Source: Candidatus Colicola caccequi
Lineage (GTDB): Bacteria > Bacteroidota > Bacteroidia > Bacteroidales > Paludibacteraceae
DNA length: 7,352 bases
Reading direction: 5' to 3'
Assembly (NCBI GenBank): GCA_018065205.1
Contig: JAGHTR010000201.1
Coordinates: 1-7,352 of the forward strand
A program made the position numbers and the translations under genes. Below, one piece after another: positions 4,109 to 7,352 of the stretch. The notes below the pieces were generated by a model that worked only from the letters and a program-made list of their open reading frames with translations, ran no database searches and was not told the origin of the DNA. Within the stretch, counting starts at the first letter, position 1. Each line of letters opens with the position of its first letter.

Positions 4109-6229
4109 ATGGCAAAGCACGACTTGACATATAATAGAAATATCGGCATCATGGCTCACATCGATGCCGGTAAGACTACAACCTCAGAGCGCATCCTGTT
4201 CTACACCGGTCTGACTCATAAGATCGGCGAAGTGCACGATGGCGCTGCTACGATGGACTGGATGGAGCAGGAGCAAGAGCGTGGTATCACTATCACCTCT
4301 GCTGCTACTACCACCTACTGGCCTTACCTGGGACAGAAATACAAAATCAACCTTATTGACACTCCGGGTCACGTGGACTTTACCGTTGAGGTGGAGCGCT
4401 CACTCCGTATCTTAGACGGTGCCGTTATGGCACTATGCTCGGTAGGCGGCGTACAACCTCAATCAGAGACCGTTTGGCGTCAGGCTGATAAGTATAATGT
4501 TCCTCGTATCTGCTACGTCAACAAGATGGACCGCAGCGGTGCTAACTTCTACGACGTAGTTCGCCAAATCCACGAAGTGCTCGGAGCTACTCCGTGCCCC
4601 ATTCAAATTCCTGTGGGCGCAGAAGAAAGTTTCAAAGGCGTAGTGGACCTGGTTAAGATGAAGGCCATCATTTGGCACGACGAAACAATGGGTGCCGAAT
4701 ACAAAGAGGAAGAAATTCCTGCTGACTTACAAGCAGAGGCAGAAGAATGGCGCGATAAGATGCTCGAGACGGTGGCTGAGTTTGATGATACCCTGATGGA
4801 GAAATACCTCGGCGGTGACCTCGACTCCATTACCGAAGAAGATATCCGCGCTGCTATTCGCAAAGGTACAATCAAGATGGCTATCTTCCCTGTTATCTGC
4901 GGCTCAAGCTTTAAGAACAAAGGTGTACAAACAATGTTGGACGCCGTTTGCGCTTACTTGCCAAGCCCGCTGGATACAGAGGAAATACATGGTAAAGATC
5001 CTAAGGATGCAGATAAAGTGATTGTTCGTCACCCTAACGAGGATGAACCACTTTGCGCATTAGCCTTTAAGATCGCTACTGACCCGTATGTAGGACGTTT
5101 GTGCTACTTCAGAGTTTACTCCGGTAAACTGGAGGCCGGCACCTATGTTTATAATACGCGTTCAGGCAAGCGCGAGCGTATATCGCGTATCTTCCAAATG
5201 CACTCCAACCACCAGAACCCCGTGGATGTAATCTGCGCAGGTGATATAGGTGCCGGAGTAGGCTTCAAGGACATCCGCACGGGTGACACCTTGTGCTCGG
5301 AAGGTGCACAGATAACCCTCGAATCGATTGAGTTCCCCGCTCCCGTTATCGGTATCAGCGTTGAACCTAAATCGCAGGCTGATGTGGATAAATTAGGTAT
5401 CGGACTAAGTAAACTAGCCGAAGAAGATCCTACCTTCACCGTTAAGACCGACGAACAAACAGGTCAAACCGTCATCTCCGGTATGGGTGAGTTGCACTTG
5501 GAAATCATCATCGACCGTCTGCGTCGTGAGTTCAAAGTGGAATGTAACCAAGGTCGTCCGCAAGTGGCTTACCGCGAGGCTATCAGCCAAGCTGTTGAAT
5601 TGCGCGAGACCTACAAGAAACAAACCGGTGGTCGTGGTAAGTTCGCTGACATGATCGTTCGCGTTGAACCGGCTGATGAGGACTTTGATGGTACGCTGCA
5701 GTTCGTGGATATCGTCAAAGGTGGTGATATACCTAAGGAGTACATCCCGGCTATCCAAAAAGGTTTTGAAACGGCTATGAAGTCAGGCGTATTAGCCGGC
5801 TTCCCCCTGGATAAACTGAAGGTAACCGTTATCGACGGTTCCTACCACCCGGTAGATTCCGACCAACTGTCCTTTGAGATCTGCGCACAAATAGCATTCA
5901 AGAATGCTTGCACCAAAGCTAAACCCGTATTGATGGAGCCTATCATGAAGATTGAGGTGGTAACACCTGAAGAGAACATGGGTGACGTCATCGGCGATTT
6001 GAACAAACGTCGTGGTCAGGTAGAAGGTATGGACACCGCTCGCACGGGTGCTCGTATCATCAAAGCTAAAGTACCATTGAGCGAGATGTTCGGATACGTA
6101 ACCGCTTTGCGTACCATCACCAGTGGCCGCGCTACCAGCAGTATGGAGTTCTCTCACTACGAGGCCGTAAGCAGCACCATCGCCAAAGCCGTTCTGACGG
6201 AATGCGGCGGACGAGCTGAACTGGTATAA
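4109..6229 (+). CDS. fusA: Translation elongation factor G (EF-G)
   Basis: A complete 706-aa EF-G, the GTPase that drives ribosomal translocation and, with RRF, ribosome recycling. Domain I carries all GTPase motifs: the P-loop AHIDAGKTT (16-24), switch I RGITI (58-62), DTPGH (84-88) with catalytic H88, NKMD (138-141) and the CGSSFKNKG G5 region (264-272). Domain II spans about 310-410. Domain III contains ISGMGELHLEI (456-466). Domain IV runs from about 485 with GGRGKFAD (507-514) and the tip loop DGSYHPVDSD (576-585), H580 being near the decoding site. Domain V follows with GDVIGDLNKRRG (625-636). Active-site motifs are intact, so it is the canonical factor and not a GTPase-defective paralogue. 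An AGGA 1 nt before the ATG is too close to act as a Shine-Dalgarno. No tuf follows; the next gene is rpsJ. Confidence 0.98.
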   Translation: MAKHDLTYNRNIGIMAHIDAGKTTTSERILFYTGLTHKIGEVHDGAATMDWMEQEQERGITITSAATTTYWPYLGQKYKINLIDTPGHVDFTVEVERSLRILDGAVMALCSVGGVQPQSETVWRQADKYNVPRICYVNKMDRSGANFYDVVRQIHEVLGATPCPIQIPVGAEESFKGVVDLVKMKAIIWHDETMGAEYKEEEIPADLQAEAEEWRDKMLETVAEFDDTLMEKYLGGDLDSITEEDIRAAIRKGTIKMAIFPVICGSSFKNKGVQTMLDAVCAYLPSPLDTEEIHGKDPKDADKVIVRHPNEDEPLCALAFKIATDPYVGRLCYFRVYSGKLEAGTYVYNTRSGKRERISRIFQMHSNHQNPVDVICAGDIGAGVGFKDIRTGDTLCSEGAQITLESIEFPAPVIGISVEPKSQADVDKLGIGLSKLAEEDPTFTVKTDEQTGQTVISGMGELHLEIIIDRLRREFKVECNQGRPQVAYREAISQAVELRETYKKQTGGRGKFADMIVRVEPADEDFDGTLQFVDIVKGGDIPKEYIPAIQKGFETAMKSGVLAGFPLDKLKVTVIDGSYHPVDSDQLSFEICAQIAFKNACTKAKPVLMEPIMKIEVVTPEENMGDVIGDLNKRRGQVEGMDTARTGARIIKAKVPLSEMFGYVTALRTITSGRATSSMEFSHYEAVSSTIAKAVLTECGGRAELV

Positions 6230-6232
6230 AAA

Positions 6233-6245
6233 AAGGTAACACCTT
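6233..6245 (+). other. Small hairpin just after fusA
   Basis: AAGGT (6233-6237), loop AAC, ACCTT (6241-6245): a 5-bp stem starting 4 nt after the fusA stop. It is followed by TATATA and not a T run, so strong termination is unlikely. It may protect the 3' end of a processed fusA message. Confidence 0.35.
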
Positions 6246-6255
6246 ATATATAATA

Positions 6256-6271
6256 ACGCGTACGTACGCGT
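6256..6271. repeat. Perfect 16-bp palindrome in the fusA-rpsJ spacer
   Basis: ACGCGTACGTACGCGT equals its own reverse complement. In RNA it can form a 6-bp GC-rich stem (ACGCGT / ACGCGT) with an ACGT loop. It is also a 17-nt alternating purine-pyrimidine run (6256-6272) and shares the CGTACG core with the tract in the rpsL leader. Downstream, CTCAA (6276-6280) can pair with TTGAG (6293-6297). It could be a protein-binding site, an RNA-processing site or a regulatory hairpin ahead of rpsJ. Confidence 0.7.
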
Positions 6272-6340
6272 AGGGCTCAAGCAAATGACTCTTTGAGAAC
6301 CACGTATGACGCAAGTAATAACAAACAAATAAACAAAACA

Positions 6341-6646
6341 ATGAGTCAAAAAATTCGTATTAAACTCAAATCGTTCGATCACAACCTGGTGGATAAATCT
6401 GCCGAGAAGATCGTGAAGACCGTTAAAGCAACGGGTGCTGTAGTAAGTGGTCCTATTCCATTGCCAACACACAAACGTATTTTTACCGTTAACCGTTCAA
6501 CCTTCGTGAACAAGAAATCACGTGAACAGTTCGAGTTGGCTAACTACAAACGTCTGATTGACATCTATAGCTCCAACCAAAAAACCGTTGAGGCTCTGAT
6601 GAAACTGGAACTTGCAAGCGGCGTTGAGGTCGAGATTAAAGTCTAG
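6341..6646 (+). CDS. rpsJ: 30S ribosomal protein S10
   Basis: A complete 101-aa S10, a 30S head protein that also acts with NusB in antitermination complexes. Typical segments are IRIKLKSFDHNLVDKSAEKI (5-24), the loop TGAVVSGPIPLPTHKR (31-46) and FTVNRSTFVNKKSREQFE (48-65). The ATG at 6341 gives the normal S10 length and is preceded by the A-rich AACAAATAAACAAAACA. An in-frame TTG at 6293 would add 16 residues that do not resemble S10 and was not used. In E. coli rpsJ heads a separate S10 operon whose leader binds L4. Here it follows fusA after 111 nt with no promoter match, so it is probably co-transcribed with the str genes. Confidence 0.98.
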   Translation: MSQKIRIKLKSFDHNLVDKSAEKIVKTVKATGAVVSGPIPLPTHKRIFTVNRSTFVNKKSREQFELANYKRLIDIYSSNQKTVEALMKLELASGVEVEIKV

Positions 6647-6660
6647 TATAAAACAAAAGG

Positions 6661-6709
6661 GTACTTCCGACGGAAAGACTACGACAGGAAACCCCGTCGG
6701 CGAGAGTAC
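6661..6709 (+). promoter_or_regulatory. Strong stem-loop in the rpsJ-rplC spacer
   Basis: GTACT (6661-6665) pairs with AGTAC (6705-6709). Inside it CCGACGG (6667-6673) pairs with CCGTCGG (6694-6700). The two helices are separated by a lopsided internal loop (1 nt opposite CGAG) and capped by a 20-nt loop. This makes twelve Watson-Crick pairs, the inner helix being GC-rich. There is no T run, so it is not an intrinsic terminator. It ends 34 nt before rplC and is followed by an AT-rich initiation region. It could be a ribosomal-protein binding site controlling rplC and downstream genes, or an mRNA processing site; neither is shown by the sequence. Confidence 0.65.
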
Positions 6710-6743
6710 TAAATCACTAATAATTAATTAAATCCACAAAAAA

Positions 6744-7352
6744 ATGTCAGGATTATTAGGTAAAAAAATCGGAATGACTTCCGTTTTCGGTGCTGATGGC
6801 AAGAATATCCCATGCACCGTTATCGAGTGTGGTCCTTGCGTTGTTACCCAACTGAAAACGGTGGAGAAAGACGGCTACAAAGCTGCACAGGTAGGTTTCA
6901 TGGCTAAGAGCGAGAAACATACCAACAAAGCTGAAGCAGGTCATTTCAAAGCTGCCGGTGTACAACCGATGCGCTACCTCGCTGAGTTTGACTTCGAACA
7001 AGAAGTTAAACTGGGAGATACCCTCACGGTATCCATGTTCGAGGAGAACACGTTCGTTGACGTGATCGGAATCTCGAAAGGTAAAGGTTATCAGGGTGTT
7101 GTTAAACGCCACGGTTTTGGTGGTGTCGGACAATCTACCCACGGTCAGGGTGACCGTCTGCGTGCCCCCGGTTCGGTAGGTGCCTGCGCATATCCTAGCC
7201 GTATCTTCCCCGGTACCCGCATGGCAGGTCACATGGGACAAGACCGCGTAACCGTTCAGAACCTCCAAGTTCTGAAAGTAATTCCCGAGTATAACCTTCT
7301 CATGGTAAAAGGTTCTATCCCCGGAGCAAAAAACAGTATTGTAACGATTAAC
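6744..7352 (+). CDS. rplC: 50S ribosomal protein L3, truncated by the window end
   Basis: 203 codons are visible with no stop. As L3 is about 205-210 residues in this group, probably only a few codons are missing. L3 is an early assembly protein of 23S rRNA domain VI whose long loop approaches the peptidyl transferase centre. Signatures are the N-terminal GLLGKKIGMTSVF (3-15), KGKGYQGVVKRHGFGG (112-127), the central loop with RLRAPGSVGACAYPSRIF (138-155), GTRMAGHMG (157-165) and the closing MVKGSIPGAKNS (187-198). Where E. coli L3 has GQNQ in that loop, including the glutamine methylated by PrmB, this protein has GACA, so that methylation cannot occur. The ATG at 6744 follows AATCCACAAAAAA without a Shine-Dalgarno sequence. 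Confidence 0.97.
   Translation, partial: MSGLLGKKIGMTSVFGADGKNIPCTVIECGPCVVTQLKTVEKDGYKAAQVGFMAKSEKHTNKAEAGHFKAAGVQPMRYLAEFDFEQEVKLGDTLTVSMFEENTFVDVIGISKGKGYQGVVKRHGFGGVGQSTHGQGDRLRAPGSVGACAYPSRIFPGTRMAGHMGQDRVTVQNLQVLKVIPEYNLLMVKGSIPGAKNSIVTIN

Noticed and set aside
6288..6295. ACTCTTTG as a -7 box for a separate rpsJ promoter
   Set aside because: It lacks the TA of TAnnTTTG and has no TTTG at proper distance upstream.
6293..6340. Upstream TTG start adding 16 residues to S10
   Set aside because: The added residues do not resemble S10, and the ATG at 6341 gives the family's normal 101-residue length with a typical A-rich leader.
5792..6472. 226-codon open frame on the minus strand
   Set aside because: It is antisense to fusA and rpsJ and crosses their spacer. 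Both plus-strand genes are clear ribosomal/translation families, and the peptide has no recognisable domain.
6756..7268. 170-codon open frame on the minus strand
   Set aside because: Antisense to rplC, whose L3 sequence is unmistakable; the frame is open only because of codon bias on the plus strand.
1..7352. CRISPR array, tRNA/rRNA gene, insertion sequence or integron signals
   Set aside because: No regularly spaced repeats, cloverleaf-like sequence, transposase or recombinase frame, or terminal inverted repeats were seen on either strand.

Overview
The window comes from a member of the Bacteroidota, most likely the order Bacteroidales. This rests on three observations. Promoter-like sites match the Bacteroidetes consensus (TTTG, about 19-20 bp, TAnnTTTG). 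Start codons are preceded by A-rich leaders rather than Shine-Dalgarno sequences. The gene order rpsL-rpsG-fusA-rpsJ-rplC joins the str and S10 operons without tuf between them. Species cannot be named from the sequence alone.

Left part (1-2640, minus strand): a compact three-gene operon reading leftward. It encodes a 320-aa predicted winged-helix regulator (AbiEi/MarR-like), a 260-aa nucleotidyltransferase-fold protein (AbiEii-like) and a 252-aa calcineurin-like metallophosphoesterase. The genes overlap by 13 nt and 1 nt. The operon has a plausible Bacteroidetes promoter at 2606-2637 and a good intrinsic terminator at 14-41. The first two genes look like an AbiE-type (type IV) toxin-antitoxin pair. 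The phosphoesterase as a translationally coupled third gene is the unusual part and the best candidate for an undescribed accessory module.

Middle (2564-3080): a roughly 500-bp AT-rich divergent intergenic region. It holds two near-copies of a promoter module facing rpsL, each preceded by a dyad built on GAAAAAATGC / GCATTTTT. Between them lie a possible 25-codon leader ORF and weak terminator-like hairpins. The rpsL leader contains a 31-nt strictly alternating purine-pyrimidine tract.

Right part (3081-7352, plus strand): rpsL (S12), rpsG (S7), fusA (EF-G), rpsJ (S10) and rplC (L3, cut by the window edge a few codons short of its end). These are ordinary, intact housekeeping translation genes. 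The notable material lies between them. The rpsL-rpsG gap can fold into a long bulged hairpin with a GCAA tetraloop, where S7 autoregulation acts in E. coli. The fusA-rpsJ gap has a perfect 16-bp palindrome. The rpsJ-rplC gap has a strong two-part stem. These are candidate autoregulatory or processing elements of the fused str-S10 operon. All structures were found by eye; no folding, alignment or database search was run.
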